From assembly GCF_004354915.1 (NCBI RefSeq), contig NZ_SMSI01000003.1, positions 1 to 64,000 on the forward strand: a DNA stretch of 64,000 nt. Reading direction: 5' to 3'. The DNA comes from Pseudohoeflea suaedae. Its GTDB lineage: Bacteria > Pseudomonadota > Alphaproteobacteria > Rhizobiales > Rhizobiaceae. Shown piece by piece: positions 17,385-26,511 of this stretch (position 1 is the first letter of the stretch; each line of letters begins with the position of its first letter). Made by a program: the position numbers and the translations under genes. The notes beneath the pieces were generated by a model. The model made no database searches. It was not told the origin of the DNA and saw nothing but the letters and a program-made list of their open reading frames with translations.

Positions 17385-18383
17385 ATGATGAGCAAGATCG
17401 ACCTCGATATCACCAACCTTCCCGACACCACCGTCAATGTCCGCGATGTTTTCGGCATCGACGTGGACCTGGAAGTCCCGGCCTATAGCGAGCTCGAGTC
17501 GCATGTGCCCGATCTCGACCCGGACTACCTGTTCGACCGGGAAACGACGCTGGCGATCCTGGCAGGCTTTGCCCATAACCGCCGCGTGATGGTTTCGGGC
17601 TATCACGGTACCGGCAAGTCGACCCATATCGAGCAGGTCGCCGCCCGCCTCAACTGGCCCTGCGTGCGCGTCAACCTCGACAGCCATGTCAGCCGTATCG
17701 ACCTGGTCGGCAAGGATGCCATCGTGGTCAAGGACGGTCTGCAGGTCACCGAGTTCAAGGACGGCATCCTGCCCTGGGCCTACCAGAACAACGTCGCGCT
17801 GGTCTTCGACGAGTACGACGCCGGCCGTCCGGATGTGATGTTCGTGATCCAGCGCGTGCTCGAATCCTCCGGTCGCCTGACGCTTCTCGACCAGAGCCGG
17901 GTGATCCGCCCGCATCCGGCCTTCCGCCTGTTCGCGACCGCCAACACCGTGGGCCTGGGCGACACGACCGGCCTCTATCACGGGACCCAGCAGATCAACC
18001 AGGCGCAGATGGATCGCTGGTCGATCGTGACCACGCTCAATTACCTGCCGCACGACAACGAAGTCGGCATTGTGGTTTCCAAGGTGAAGGAGTTCGACAC
18101 CGAGGAAGGCCAGAAGACCGTTTCGGCGATGGTGCGCGTGGCCGACATGACCCGCTCATCCTTCATGAACGGCGATCTTTCGACCGTCATGAGCCCGCGC
18201 ACGGTGATCACCTGGGCGGAAAACGCACGCATCTTCGGTGATGTTGCGCTCGCCTTCCGTCTTACCTTCCTCAACAAGTGCGACGAACTCGAACGGTCGC
18301 TCGTGGCCGAGCACTACCAGCGTGCCTTCGGCGTCGAGCTGAAGGAAAGTGCCGCCAATATCGTCCTCGACGCAGCGAGCTGA
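17385..18383 (+). CDS. cobS: Cobaltochelatase subunit CobS
   Basis: This is the AAA+ ATPase subunit of aerobic cobaltochelatase (CobNST), which inserts cobalt into hydrogenobyrinic acid a,c-diamide in B12 synthesis. The 332 residues carry Walker [11 protein letters not shown] (71-80) and Walker [10 protein letters not shown] (137-145), then the arginine-rich helper region. Two adjacent ATGs (17385, 17388) could serve as the start. cobT starts 11 bases downstream. The CobN subunit is not in this window. Confidence 0.97.
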   Translation: MMSKIDLDITNLPDTTVNVRDVFGIDVDLEVPAYSELESHVPDLDPDYLFDRETTLAILAGFAHNRRVMVSGYHGTGKSTHIEQVAARLNWPCVRVNLDSHVSRIDLVGKDAIVVKDGLQVTEFKDGILPWAYQNNVALVFDEYDAGRPDVMFVIQRVLESSGRLTLLDQSRVIRPHPAFRLFATANTVGLGDTTGLYHGTQQINQAQMDRWSIVTTLNYLPHDNEVGIVVSKVKEFDTEEGQKTVSAMVRVADMTRSSFMNGDLSTVMSPRTVITWAENARIFGDVALAFRLTFLNKCDELERSLVAEHYQRAFGVELKESAANIVLDAAS

Positions 18384-18394
18384 TCGGAGCTTCG

Positions 18395-20287
18395 ATGGCC
18401 GGTCCCGGCGACAATTCCAGGGCAAAAGGCAAGGCGCAGGCCGATACGGAACCCTTCAAGAGGGCGCTGACGGGCTCGATGCGCGCCATTTCCGGCGACG
18501 CCAATCTCGACGTCACCTTCTCGGGAGACCGTCCGGGACTGACCGATCATCAGGCGCGCCTGCCCGATCTGCCGAAGCGGGCCACCCGCAAGGACGTCTC
18601 GGTGTCCCGCGGGCTCGGCGATTCCATGGCACTCAGGAAGGCCTGCCACGACAATCGCGTTCACGCGATGATGGCGCCGGAAGGCCCGGAAGCGCGTGCG
18701 ATCTACGACGCAGTCGAACAGGCTCGTGTGGAATCGATCGGCGCCAACCGCATGACGGGCGTGGCCGACAACATCACCTCGATGCTGGAGAACAAATACG
18801 AGCGCGCGAACTACGCCGCCGTGACGACGCGCGAGGAGGCGCCGCTCGAAGAGGCTCTGGCGCTGATGGTGCGCGAGAAGCTGACCGGCCTCAAGCCGCC
18901 GCAAAATTCCGGCCAGGTGGTCGATCTCTGGCGCGGGTGGATCGAGGAGAAGGCAGGCGACACGCTCGACGGTCTGTCCGGCTCGATCGAGAACCAGGAG
19001 AAGTTCGCCCGCCTCGTGCGCGAGATGCTGTCGGCGATGGACATGGCCGAGGATTACGGCTCGGACGACGAAGCCCAGGATGAGGACGACACGTCCGACG
19101 ACGACCAGCCGCGCAGCGAGGAACAAAGCGACGAGCCGGTCGAGGAGGAAGCCGGGCAGGAATCGGCTCCAGCCGAGGAAAGCGATTCCGCCGACGACCA
19201 GTCCGAAACCGGCGAGATGGACGGGGCCGAAGTCGGCGACGACGATCTCGACCAGGACGAGGATGCCGAAACGCCGGGCGAGACCAAGCGTTCGTCGCAG
19301 CCCTTCTCCGAGATCAACGAGAAGGTCGACTACAAGGTTTACACGACGGAATTCGACGAGGAGACATCGGCCGACGAATTGTGCGACGAGGCCGAGCTCG
19401 ACCGCCTGCGCGCCTTTCTCGACAAGCAGCTCTCCCATCTGCAGGGTGTGGTGGGGCGGCTTGCCAACCGGTTGCAGCGCCGGCTGATGGCGCAGCAGAA
19501 CCGGGCCTGGGATTTCGACCTCGAAGAAGGCTATCTCGATCCCGCGCGCCTGTCGCGCCTCATCATGGATCCCATGCAGCCGCTCTCTTACAAGATGGAG
19601 CGCGACACCAATTTCCGCGATACCGTCGTCACACTCTTGATCGACAATTCGGGTTCCATGCGCGGGCGTCCCATCACCGTTGCCGCCACCTGCGCCGATA
19701 TTCTGGCCCGCACGCTCGAACGCTGCGGTGTGAAGGTCGAGATCCTCGGCTTCACCACCAAGGCCTGGAAGGGCGGCCACGCGCGCGAGAAGTGGCTTGC
19801 AAACGGCAAGCCCGGCTCGCCCGGCCGGCTCAATGATCTGCGTCATATCGTCTACAAGTCCGCGGATGCTCCGTGGCGGCGCGCCCGGCGCAATCTCGGA
19901 CTGATGATGCGCGAGGGGCTGCTGAAGGAAAATATCGACGGGGAGGCCTTGATCTGGGCGCATCAGCGGCTTCTGCGCCGCCCGGAACAGCGGCAGATCC
20001 TGATGATGATCTCCGACGGCGCGCCGGTCGACGATTCGACGCTGTCGGTCAATTCCGGCAACTATCTCGAACGGCATCTTCGCGCGGTGATCGAGGAGAT
20101 CGAAACCCGCTCGCCGGTCGAGCTCCTGGCCATCGGCATCGGCCACGACGTGACCCGCTATTATCGCCGCGCGGTGACCATCGTGGATGCCGAGGAACTG
20201 GCGGGCGCCATGACCGAGCAGCTGGCCGAACTCTTCGCCGACGAGACCGAAGACCCTGCGTTCCGCCGTCTGAGACGCTCGGCGTGA
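18395..20287 (+). CDS. cobT: Cobaltochelatase subunit CobT
   Basis: The partner of CobS in cobaltochelatase, 630 residues. After an N-terminal region there is a long acidic linker (about residues 215-320, rich in Asp/Glu/Ser) and then a C-terminal von Willebrand A domain. Its MIDAS motif is [11 protein letters not shown] near residue 415-425. CobS and CobT form the two-ring motor that drives CobN. The ATG at 18395 follows a GGAGC ribosome binding site. The stop overlaps the GTG start of the next gene (GTGA). Confidence 0.96.
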   Translation: MAGPGDNSRAKGKAQADTEPFKRALTGSMRAISGDANLDVTFSGDRPGLTDHQARLPDLPKRATRKDVSVSRGLGDSMALRKACHDNRVHAMMAPEGPEARAIYDAVEQARVESIGANRMTGVADNITSMLENKYERANYAAVTTREEAPLEEALALMVREKLTGLKPPQNSGQVVDLWRGWIEEKAGDTLDGLSGSIENQEKFARLVREMLSAMDMAEDYGSDDEAQDEDDTSDDDQPRSEEQSDEPVEEEAGQESAPAEESDSADDQSETGEMDGAEVGDDDLDQDEDAETPGETKRSSQPFSEINEKVDYKVYTTEFDEETSADELCDEAELDRLRAFLDKQLSHLQGVVGRLANRLQRRLMAQQNRAWDFDLEEGYLDPARLSRLIMDPMQPLSYKMERDTNFRDTVVTLLIDNSGSMRGRPITVAATCADILARTLERCGVKVEILGFTTKAWKGGHAREKWLANGKPGSPGRLNDLRHIVYKSADAPWRRARRNLGLMMREGLLKENIDGEALIWAHQRLLRRPEQRQILMMISDGAPVDDSTLSVNSGNYLERHLRAVIEEIETRSPVELLAIGIGHDVTRYYRRAVTIVDAEELAGAMTEQLAELFADETEDPAFRRLRRSA

Positions 20288-21297
20288 GCAATAGGCGTCT
20301 GCATTCTTCCGTCTTCGGTTGCCTGGCCGGGTTTGTGGCCGCGGCCTGTCTGATGAGCGCCGCGCAGGCGGAACCGCTCCGCTTTCCGGTGAAATCCCGC
20401 GTCATCGAAACCTTCAAGGTCGGCTCGGACGAGACCCGTTTCGGACCGCTCGAATTCATGGGCGGGCTGGAATTGTCCGCTTCGACAGATGCGCTCGGGG
20501 CGATGTCCTCGATCGCGATGGGGGCGGACGGTTCGAGCTTTCTGGGTGTGATGGATACCGGCTTCTGGTTTGCCGGTCGCATCGAGCGGGACGCGGACGG
20601 GCGCCCGCAACGCATCAGCGATTTCTCCGTTCAGCCGATGTTTTCCCGCGACGGCGATGTGGCGAAGGCCAAGTGGATGATCGATGCCGAAGGGCTGGCG
20701 ATCCGCGGCGACCGGATACTGGTGAGCTTCGAGCGCGATCACCGCATCGATCTCTATCCGGCGAAATCTCCGGGCGAGACTGCTCCGGTCGGAAGTATTC
20801 CCATCCTCATCCCGGCAAGCGAACTGCGCGGCAATCGCGGACTGGAAACGGTCGCGGTCGCGCCGTCCGGCACACCGCTCGAGGGCGCGGCCGTCACGGT
20901 TTCCGAGCGATCGCTGAACGCCGACGGCAACATGCTGGCGGCCGTTCTCGACGGGCCGAAGAAGGGCATCTTCTTCGTCAAGCGCGATCCGCCCTATGAT
21001 GCGACCGACGGGGATTTCCTTCCCGACGGCGATCTCATTCTGCTCGAAAGGCGCTTCTCCATCGCAGGCGGCGTGGGCATGCGTATCCGCCGTATCGCGG
21101 GCGAGAGCATAATTCCGGGCGCGACCGTCGATGGTGAGGTCCTGCTTGACGCCGATTTCGGCTACCAGATCGATAATATGGAAGGTCTGGCCGTCTCGAC
21201 CGATGCCGACGGCAAGGTGCGGCTGACGCTGGTTTCGGACGACAACCACTCCATACTCCAGCGCAATCTCATGCTGGAATTCCGGCTCGTCGAATAG
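20284..21297 (+). CDS. Esterase-like phytase family protein, exported
   Basis: A 337-residue protein with an N-terminal signal peptide (hydrophobic stretch [20 protein letters not shown], cleavage near residue 28). The body matches the esterase-like activity of phytase family (beta-propeller-like): [49 protein letters not shown] and DNMEGLAVS. The substrate is unknown. GTG at 20284 overlaps the cobT stop by 4 bases, so it is translated from the cobalamin operon, although no B12 role is evident from the fold. Confidence 0.82.
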   Translation: MSNRRLHSSVFGCLAGFVAAACLMSAAQAEPLRFPVKSRVIETFKVGSDETRFGPLEFMGGLELSASTDALGAMSSIAMGADGSSFLGVMDTGFWFAGRIERDADGRPQRISDFSVQPMFSRDGDVAKAKWMIDAEGLAIRGDRILVSFERDHRIDLYPAKSPGETAPVGSIPILIPASELRGNRGLETVAVAPSGTPLEGAAVTVSERSLNADGNMLAAVLDGPKKGIFFVKRDPPYDATDGDFLPDGDLILLERRFSIAGGVGMRIRRIAGESIIPGATVDGEVLLDADFGYQIDNMEGLAVSTDADGKVRLTLVSDDNHSILQRNLMLEFRLVE

Positions 21298-21317
21298 ATG
21301 TTGCGGAACCGAGGCTG

Positions 21318-21342
21318 TTCCCTCCCCTCGAGGGGGAGGGAA
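21318..21342. repeat. GC-rich palindrome, intergenic
   Basis: A 25-base near-perfect palindrome (TTCCCTCCCC arm, TCGA centre) lies 20 bases after the phytase-like gene stop. It may act as a bidirectional terminator stem between the convergent phytase-like and yhhQ genes, or be one copy of a rhizobial-type intergenic repeat. No other copy was noticed in this window and no T-tract follows. Confidence 0.4.
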
Positions 21343-21402
21343 GGGCTTGCGCAATGCGTCTTTCCCGAATGGAAATGATTGCGGGGCTGACCCTGGCTCG
21401 CC

Positions 21403-22086
21403 TCAGGCAGGCTGTGCGGCCGAGCCTGCGAAGCGCGCCATGATCAGCCGGTAGGGGATCAGCGCGAGGATCGCGATCAGGAGCTTGACCGACAGGTCGC
21501 CGACAGCCCAGGAAATCCAGCGCGGGACTTCGAGGCCGAATGTGCCGAGAAGCGGTGCTGCTTCGGAGGCGAAGCCGTCGCCAGGGCCTGCAAAGGCGAA
21601 GAGGGCGGCAAAGGCGATCGAGAAGAATATCACCGTGTCGATGACCGAGCCGAGCAGCGAGGAAACCACCGGCGCGCGCCACCAGCTCTGGCGGCGGAGG
21701 CGGTTGAAGATGGTCACATCGAGGAGCTGGGCAAACAGGAAGGCGGAGCCGGAGGCTGTTGCAATGCGGGCGAGGCGGCCGGGTTCGCTCTCGAAGCCGA
21801 TGCCCATGCTGTAAAGCCACGGCGGAATGACAAGCGAGCAGACCACGGCCACGACGAAGCCCGCAAAGACCACCTTGCGTGCGAAGGCCGGCCCGAAACG
21901 CCGGTTTGCGAGGTCGGTGACGAGGAAGGCGAAGGGATAGGTGAACGCGCCCCAGGTCAGGATGTCGGCAAGCGACAGTGGCCCGACCTGCCCCTCGACG
22001 GGGAACTGGACGAGAACGTTGGACGCCACGACGACAAGGGCCATGGCAAGGATGAAGGGGAATACGGATGCGGTTTTGCTGGGCAT
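21403..22086 (-). CDS. Queuosine precursor transporter (YhhQ family)
   Basis: A 227-residue inner-membrane protein with about six hydrophobic segments. It belongs to the YhhQ/QPTR vitamin-uptake-like family that imports preQ0 or preQ1 for queuosine tRNA modification. Family segments include LADILTWGAFTYPFAFLVTDLANRRFG and SGSAFLFAQLLDVTIFNRLR. The start MPSK at 22086 is chosen because AGGA lies 9 bases upstream; an in-frame ATG at 22110 lies in the leader hairpin. The leader forms a candidate pseudoknot over this start. Confidence 0.9.
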   Translation of the reverse strand: MPSKTASVFPFILAMALVVVASNVLVQFPVEGQVGPLSLADILTWGAFTYPFAFLVTDLANRRFGPAFARKVVFAGFVVAVVCSLVIPPWLYSMGIGFESEPGRLARIATASGSAFLFAQLLDVTIFNRLRRQSWWRAPVVSSLLGSVIDTVIFFSIAFAALFAFAGPGDGFASEAAPLLGTFGLEVPRWISWAVGDLSVKLLIAILALIPYRLIMARFAGSAAQPA

Positions 22087-22113
22087 TTTTTTTATCCTGG
22101 GTGATGCCACCAG
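22082..22113 (-). promoter_or_regulatory. Candidate H-type pseudoknot over the yhhQ ribosome binding site and start
   Basis: On the minus strand a hairpin (CTGGTG / CACCCAG with one bulged C) has loop GCAT. This is followed by GAT, a run of seven A, and then ATGC, complementary to the loop. The second pairing would trap the start codon. The layout (short stem, A-rich tail, tail pairing back to the loop) is that of preQ1 class I riboswitches, and the gene is a preQ-type transporter. The exact preQ1-I conserved core as I remember it is not clearly present, so this is a candidate only. Confidence 0.4.
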
Positions 22114-22153
22114 TTGCGGATGATGCGGACCCGGAAACCGGGGCCACGGCTTG

Positions 22154-22183
22154 AAAAGAAAAAGCGGGCCGTCAGGCCCGCTT
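22154..22183 (-). terminator. Rho-independent terminator of rpmB
   Basis: On the minus strand, 24 bases after the rpmB stop, a 9-bp stem (AAGCGGGCC / GGCCCGCTT, 4-base loop) is followed by TTTCTTTT. This is a good intrinsic terminator and separates rpmB from the yhhQ gene. Confidence 0.85.
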
Positions 22184-22206
22184 GAAGTCGTCAGAAGCGC
22201 TCAGCT

Positions 22207-22503
22207 TCAGGCAGCAGCCTGTTCAGCCAGCTTCTTGGAAATCTGACGCTTGAGCAGGCGTGCACGCATGGACAGTTCGTTTTCCTTCGACTTGGCGAGG
22301 AAAGCGTCAAGTCCACCGCGGTGCTCCACGGTGCGCAGGGCAGCCGCGGAAACCCGCAGGCGGAAGCTCTGGCCGAGGGCATCGGAAATCAGCGTGACGT
22401 TGCACAGGTTCGGGAGGAACCGGCGACGGGACTTGTTGTTGGCGTGGCTGACATTGTTTCCGGTCAGCACGGCCTTGCCGGTCAATTCGCAGCTACGGGA
22501 CAT
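22207..22503 (-). CDS. rpmB: 50S ribosomal protein L28
   Basis: A 98-residue ribosomal protein, normal for alphaproteobacteria. It opens with the canonical [20 protein letters not shown] and continues [11 protein letters not shown], with a C-terminal basic helix ([16 protein letters not shown]). The start at 22503 is fixed by this conserved N-terminus. It has its own promoter candidate and a strong intrinsic terminator, so it is monocistronic. Confidence 0.97.
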   Translation of the reverse strand: MSRSCELTGKAVLTGNNVSHANNKSRRRFLPNLCNVTLISDALGQSFRLRVSAAALRTVEHRGGLDAFLAKSKENELSMRARLLKRQISKKLAEQAAA

Positions 22504-22576
22504 ATCGCACCTATTGTTTTCTTTACGCCTTGACCATCGGCTGCGCATTGCAAGCGCGCCCGCATGACTTCAGGCC

Positions 22577-22606
22577 TTTATCGGAAAGTCGGGTGTCTAT
22601 AGTCAA
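22577..22606 (-). promoter_or_regulatory. Candidate sigma70-type promoter for rpmB
   Basis: On the minus strand TTGACT (22606-22601) is followed after 18 bases by GATAAA (22582-22577). The elements sit about 75-100 bases upstream of the rpmB start codon. The assignment rests on consensus similarity alone. Confidence 0.45.
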
Positions 22607-22744
22607 CACACTTGCTGCCGTCAAGCCATAAGGCGACCTCGATTTGACTCCGCGGGGCCCTATTTTTCAGGGTGTGCGGCGTGGAAAAGCCGCAATCGGG
22701 TGCGAGTGGCCTCTATGGCACACGAGCACGGGAGCGCAAGGTCG

Positions 22745-23527
22745 GTGAAAAACTATCGTCTTCTTTCGATGGCCATGCTGGTTTCGGCAGGGCTCGTCAC
22801 GTTTTCGCAACCTGCGGCTTTTGCGGAGAGCAAGGCCGACCGGACCGATTATTCGGTCTCGCTTCTGGGTTTGCCGATCGCGAGCCTGTCTTTCCGGACC
22901 AGGGTCGACGGAAGCAATTACACGATCTCCGGCTCGCTCAAGACATCGTTCATTGCCGAGATACTCGAGCCCACGCGCGGCACGATCACGTCGAAAGGGC
23001 GGATCACCCGCGACCAGTTCCGTGCCGATTCCTTCGAGGTGAAGTATTCGACCGGCAGGAAGAACGCGCGCGCGGCCTATACCGCGCGCAACGGCAATGT
23101 GCGTTCGGCCACGATCGAGCCGAAGAAGAACCTGCCGAAAAACTGGATTCATGTCCCGGCCTCTCACAAGCGATCGGTGGTCGATCCGCTGGCGAGCCTC
23201 GTTTTCCCGAAAGGCGAAAAGCCCTGTCCGCAGACGGTGGGCGTCTTCGACGGAGAATCGCGCTTCGATCTCAAGCTCTCGCCGATCGGCAAGCGGCAGT
23301 TCTCGACCGACGGGTTCTCGGGCGAGGCGCTTGCCTGCTCGGTGCGGTTCGTGCCGAAGAGCGGCTATCGCAAGGACAATTCCTCGATCGACTATGTGCG
23401 CAAGCTCAAGGGCATCGAGGTCTGGTTCGCGCCGCATCCGGAAGACGGCTACATGGCGCCGGTCTATGCGAAGATCCCGACCAAGGTCGGCCGCGTCGTC
23501 GTCTCCGCCTCGCGCTTCGGCAGCTAG
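22745..23527 (+). CDS. DUF3108 domain-containing exported protein
   Basis: A 260-residue protein with a signal peptide (hydrophobic core LLSMAMLVSAGLVTFSQPAAFA). The rest fits the DUF3108 family of periplasmic or outer-membrane-associated beta-rich proteins of unknown function: YSVSLLGLPIASLSF, a tract of antiparallel strands, and the ending PTKVGRVVVSASRF. GTG at 22745 is preferred because the signal peptide starts there; ATG at 22715 or 22700 is possible. It is divergent from rpmB. Confidence 0.8.
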   Translation: MKNYRLLSMAMLVSAGLVTFSQPAAFAESKADRTDYSVSLLGLPIASLSFRTRVDGSNYTISGSLKTSFIAEILEPTRGTITSKGRITRDQFRADSFEVKYSTGRKNARAAYTARNGNVRSATIEPKKNLPKNWIHVPASHKRSVVDPLASLVFPKGEKPCPQTVGVFDGESRFDLKLSPIGKRQFSTDGFSGEALACSVRFVPKSGYRKDNSSIDYVRKLKGIEVWFAPHPEDGYMAPVYAKIPTKVGRVVVSASRFGS

Positions 23528-23632
23528 AGGTTCTGCCGACACCGAGCTTTCGTCGCGCGCCAAGGCGGATTAGAACAAGCCGTGTTTCAACAGATGGGGA
23601 CTTGATGTGTCCCCGGGACCGGCGGTTATTTC

Positions 23633-24520
23633 ATGCTTTCGACGCTCATCGGGTTTTCGGCCATTCTCATGTGGGCGCTTCTGGCGCTGTTCACCGCGGC
23701 CTCGGGCGAGGTGCCGCCCTTCCAGATGAACGCGATGTGCTTTGCCGTCGGTGCATCGCTCGGGGTGATCGCGATCCTGCGCGATCCGTCTCGGCTGAAA
23801 TCGCTGCGCCAGCCATTTCCCGTCTGGTCGCTCGGTATCGTCGGCCTGTTCGGCTACCACTTTCTCTACTTCACGGCACTGAGGAACGCCCCGGCGGTCG
23901 AAGCCGGGCTGATCGCCTATCTGTGGCCGCTGCTGATCGTCGTGGGCTCCGCCTTGCTGCCGGGCGAGCGTCTCGGCTGGCATCATGTGGCCGGCGCGGT
24001 GATGGGGCTTGCCGGCACGGTCCTGATCCTGACAAGCCGCGGTGAGGCGGCCATCGAGGGCGGCGGCAATCCGATCGGCTACATCGCCGCCATCCTCTGC
24101 GCCTTCACATGGTCGGGCTATTCGCTGCTCTCGCGCCGCTACGGCTCGGTTCCCACCGACGTCGTCACCGGCTTCTGCGCCGCGACGGCCGTGCTTTCGC
24201 TGCTTGCTCATCTGGCGCTGGAAACCACCGTCTGGCCGGACGGGGCGGTGCAATGGCTCGCCGTGCTCGGGCTCGGCCTCGGGCCGGTAGGCGCGGCATT
24301 TTACGCCTGGGATCACGGCGTTAAGCATGGCGACATCCAGGTGCTGGGCGCATCGAGCTATGCGGCGCCGCTCTTGTCGACCCTGATCCTGATCGCCTTC
24401 GGCTTCGGAAAGGCGACGCCGGCAATCCTCGTCGCCTGCCTTCTGATCACCGGCGGGGCGGCGCTCGCAGCCAAGAACCTGATTGCGCGGACCGGTCGGA
24501 AGGGGAGGAAACCGGCGTGA
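23633..24520 (+). CDS. EamA/DMT-family transporter (YddG-like)
   Basis: A 295-residue inner-membrane protein with ten predicted hydrophobic segments in two EamA repeats, typical of drug/metabolite transporters. The pattern (FSAILMWALLALFTAASGEVPPFQMNAM at the start, GPVGAAFYAWDHGVKHGD in the second half) resembles YddG-like aromatic amino acid exporters. The substrate is not proven by sequence. Its stop overlaps the next gene start by 4 bases. Confidence 0.85.
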   Translation: MLSTLIGFSAILMWALLALFTAASGEVPPFQMNAMCFAVGASLGVIAILRDPSRLKSLRQPFPVWSLGIVGLFGYHFLYFTALRNAPAVEAGLIAYLWPLLIVVGSALLPGERLGWHHVAGAVMGLAGTVLILTSRGEAAIEGGGNPIGYIAAILCAFTWSGYSLLSRRYGSVPTDVVTGFCAATAVLSLLAHLALETTVWPDGAVQWLAVLGLGLGPVGAAFYAWDHGVKHGDIQVLGASSYAAPLLSTLILIAFGFGKATPAILVACLLITGGAALAAKNLIARTGRKGRKPA

Positions 24521-25143
24521 CGCTGCTGATCGAAACCATGGCATATGCCGCCGCCATCCCGGCAGCGGTCTATCTGCCCTATGCGCGCAGGGCACCATCC
24601 GTTTTCCGTACCGTGATCAAGACGCTGCCGCTGTCGATCTTCGCGGTCATCGCACTCGCCACCGACGCGCCGTGGCTGCTGGTCGCCGCGCTGGCGCTTT
24701 CCGCGCTTGGCGATGCCTGCCTGGCGCAGGAAGGCGAGATGTCGTTCCTTGCCGGCCTCTGCAGTTTTCTCCTGGCGCATATCGCCTATGCGGTGATCTT
24801 CCTTGCCCATGGCGGAGGCTGGGCCGCGGCCTCGGCGCCGGTGCTTTCGGCCATCGCCGTCTTCTCGCTCGTCTATGGCAGTTTTCTGGTGCGCAGGGCG
24901 GGGCAACTCGCAGTCCCGGTGGCGATCTACGTATTGGCCATCGCGGTCATGGGCTTCGGTGCGGCGACGATCGGAGGGACGGTTCTTCTGGGCGCCTTGC
25001 TCTTCATGGCGTCGGACGCCATTCTCGGTGCGGAAAAATTCGTGATGGCCGACGACCATCGGTTGGCGAACGTGTCTGCGCCGGCGGTCTGGATCCTCTA
25101 TTTTGCCGGTCAGGCACTGATCCTCTGCGGTTTCATGACCTGA
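24517..25143 (+). CDS. Lysoplasmalogenase-family membrane protein (YhhN/TMEM86)
   Basis: A 208-residue polytopic membrane protein of the YhhN family, whose animal member TMEM86B hydrolyses lysoplasmalogens. The conserved segments KTLPLSIFAVIAL, ALALSALGDACLA, the MSFLAGLCSFLLAHIAYAVIF stretch and the late SDAILGAEKF are present, with acidic residues in the middle of membrane helices as expected. The substrate in bacteria is uncertain. It is translationally coupled to the upstream EamA transporter. Confidence 0.85.
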   Translation: MTLLIETMAYAAAIPAAVYLPYARRAPSVFRTVIKTLPLSIFAVIALATDAPWLLVAALALSALGDACLAQEGEMSFLAGLCSFLLAHIAYAVIFLAHGGGWAAASAPVLSAIAVFSLVYGSFLVRRAGQLAVPVAIYVLAIAVMGFGAATIGGTVLLGALLFMASDAILGAEKFVMADDHRLANVSAPAVWILYFAGQALILCGFMT

Positions 25144-25146
25144 ATT

Positions 25147-25590
25147 TCAGCCGCTGGGCGGCGTCCAGCCGGGCGGCGCCATCTCGAAGCTCGAGAATGC
25201 GAAGCCGGGTGCCACGGTGCAGCCGACCAGCGTCCAGGTGTCCATCGGTTCGGCCGATTGCCAGCAATTGGCGGGAACGACGATCTGCGGGCGCTGTCCT
25301 TTCGCAAGCTCGATGCCGAGAACATGCGATTCGGCCGGTCCGCCCGGTGCTGCCAGCGAGAGTTTCAGCGACCCGCCCGCATGCCAGTGCCAGACTTCGC
25401 TTGCATCCGTCACCCTGTGCCAGTGGGAGCGCTCTCCGGCTTTCAGCAGATAATAGATCGCCGTCGAGGCTCCGCGACCGCCACCCGACGTGTCGCGAAA
25501 TGTCTCGACATAGTGCCCACCTTCGGGATGCGGGCTCATGCCGAGCGTCGCGATGATCGCCTCCGGCGTGAGGCCGGCATCGAACCGCAT
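25147..25590 (-). CDS. Cupin-fold DUF985 protein
   Basis: A 147-residue cupin-superfamily protein of the DUF985 group. The N-terminal LGMSPHPEGGHYVETFRD, AIYYLLKAGERSHWHRV with metal-type histidines, and VPANCWQSAE are family marks. The function is unknown, though a small-molecule isomerase or binding role is common for cupins. It starts 1 base after the gloB stop on the same strand, so it is in the gloB operon. Confidence 0.87.
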   Translation of the reverse strand: MRFDAGLTPEAIIATLGMSPHPEGGHYVETFRDTSGGGRGASTAIYYLLKAGERSHWHRVTDASEVWHWHAGGSLKLSLAAPGGPAESHVLGIELAKGQRPQIVVPANCWQSAEPMDTWTLVGCTVAPGFAFSSFEMAPPGWTPPSG

Positions 25591-25591
25591 T

Positions 25592-26362
25592 TCAGAAACT
25601 GTCCTTGCGGCGGCGGAGTTCGGCGAAAACCTCCTCGTCGCTTGCGGTCTCCATGCCGAGATGGGCGCGGATCCTGGCATCGTCGGGGCGAAGGAAGGGG
25701 TTGGTGCGCTTTTCGTAGCCCATGGCGGTAGGCAGCGTCGGAATATGCTTTTCCCGCATCTCGGCGACGCGTTCCAGGCGCTCGGCGAGCGCCGCATTGT
25801 CGGGATCGACGCTCATGGCGAAGCGGGCATTGGCGAGCGTGTATTCGTGGCCGCAATAGATGGTGGTGTCGTCAGGCAGGCGCATGAGTTTCTGCAGCGA
25901 CGTCCACATGTCTTTCGGCGTGCCTTCGAAGAGCCGCCCGCAGCCGAGCGCAAACAGCGTGTCGGCGGCGAAAAGCAGTTTCTCATCGGGGATGTGATAG
26001 CAGATATGGCCGAGCGTGTGGCCGGGCGTGTGGATCACATCGACGCGGCGGCCGGCGAAGGTGAAGTGATCGCCGTCACCATATGTCTCGTCGAGCCCGG
26101 CGATCTTCGATGCCTCCGGTTCGGGGCCGATGACCGTCGCGCCGTATTTTTCCTTGAGCGCGGGTATGCCCTCGACGTGATCCGGATGATGGTGAGTGAT
26201 CAGCAGATGGGTCAGCTTCCAATCGGAATGGGTGAGCTGTGCATCGATCACGGCGGCATCCGGGGCATCGATTGCGGCGGTGTCGCCGGTCATCGGGTCA
26301 TGGATCAGAACGCCGAAATTGTCCTGCCTGCAGGTGAACTGCTCGATCAACAGCGTCTTCAC
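25592..26362 (-). CDS. gloB: Hydroxyacylglutathione hydrolase (glyoxalase II)
   Basis: A metallo-beta-lactamase-fold thioesterase that splits S-D-lactoylglutathione to D-lactate and glutathione, completing methylglyoxal detoxification. The binuclear metal motif THHHPDH (56-62) and [12 protein letters not shown] are clear, and the C-terminal HAGH domain has NPFLR. The 256-residue length is normal. It precedes the DUF985 gene and is divergent from the methyltransferase gene, an arrangement I recall as conserved in rhizobia. Confidence 0.94.
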   Translation of the reverse strand: MKTLLIEQFTCRQDNFGVLIHDPMTGDTAAIDAPDAAVIDAQLTHSDWKLTHLLITHHHPDHVEGIPALKEKYGATVIGPEPEASKIAGLDETYGDGDHFTFAGRRVDVIHTPGHTLGHICYHIPDEKLLFAADTLFALGCGRLFEGTPKDMWTSLQKLMRLPDDTTIYCGHEYTLANARFAMSVDPDNAALAERLERVAEMREKHIPTLPTAMGYEKRTNPFLRPDDARIRAHLGMETASDEEVFAELRRRKDSF

Positions 26363-26511
26363 GGATGCTCCCTCCCGAATGACGGTCCTCGAACCGAGAA
26401 CCTTTCCCTTGAATGCGCAACGAGTTTAGCCGCCAAGCGTTCCGCCGTCACCCTGTCGGTGTACAATGGGGATACTTGCCGCGGTCGGTCACACGAACTA
26501 GTTTTGAGCCC

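Noticed and set aside
18314-20146. Long open frame (about 610 codons) antisense to cobT
   Set aside because: It mirrors the codon pattern of cobT in a high-GC gene, has no recognisable domains and is a shadow frame.
21318-21342. Intrinsic terminator with T-tract after the phytase-like gene
   Set aside because: The stem is strong but no T-run follows on either strand, so it is listed only as a palindrome.
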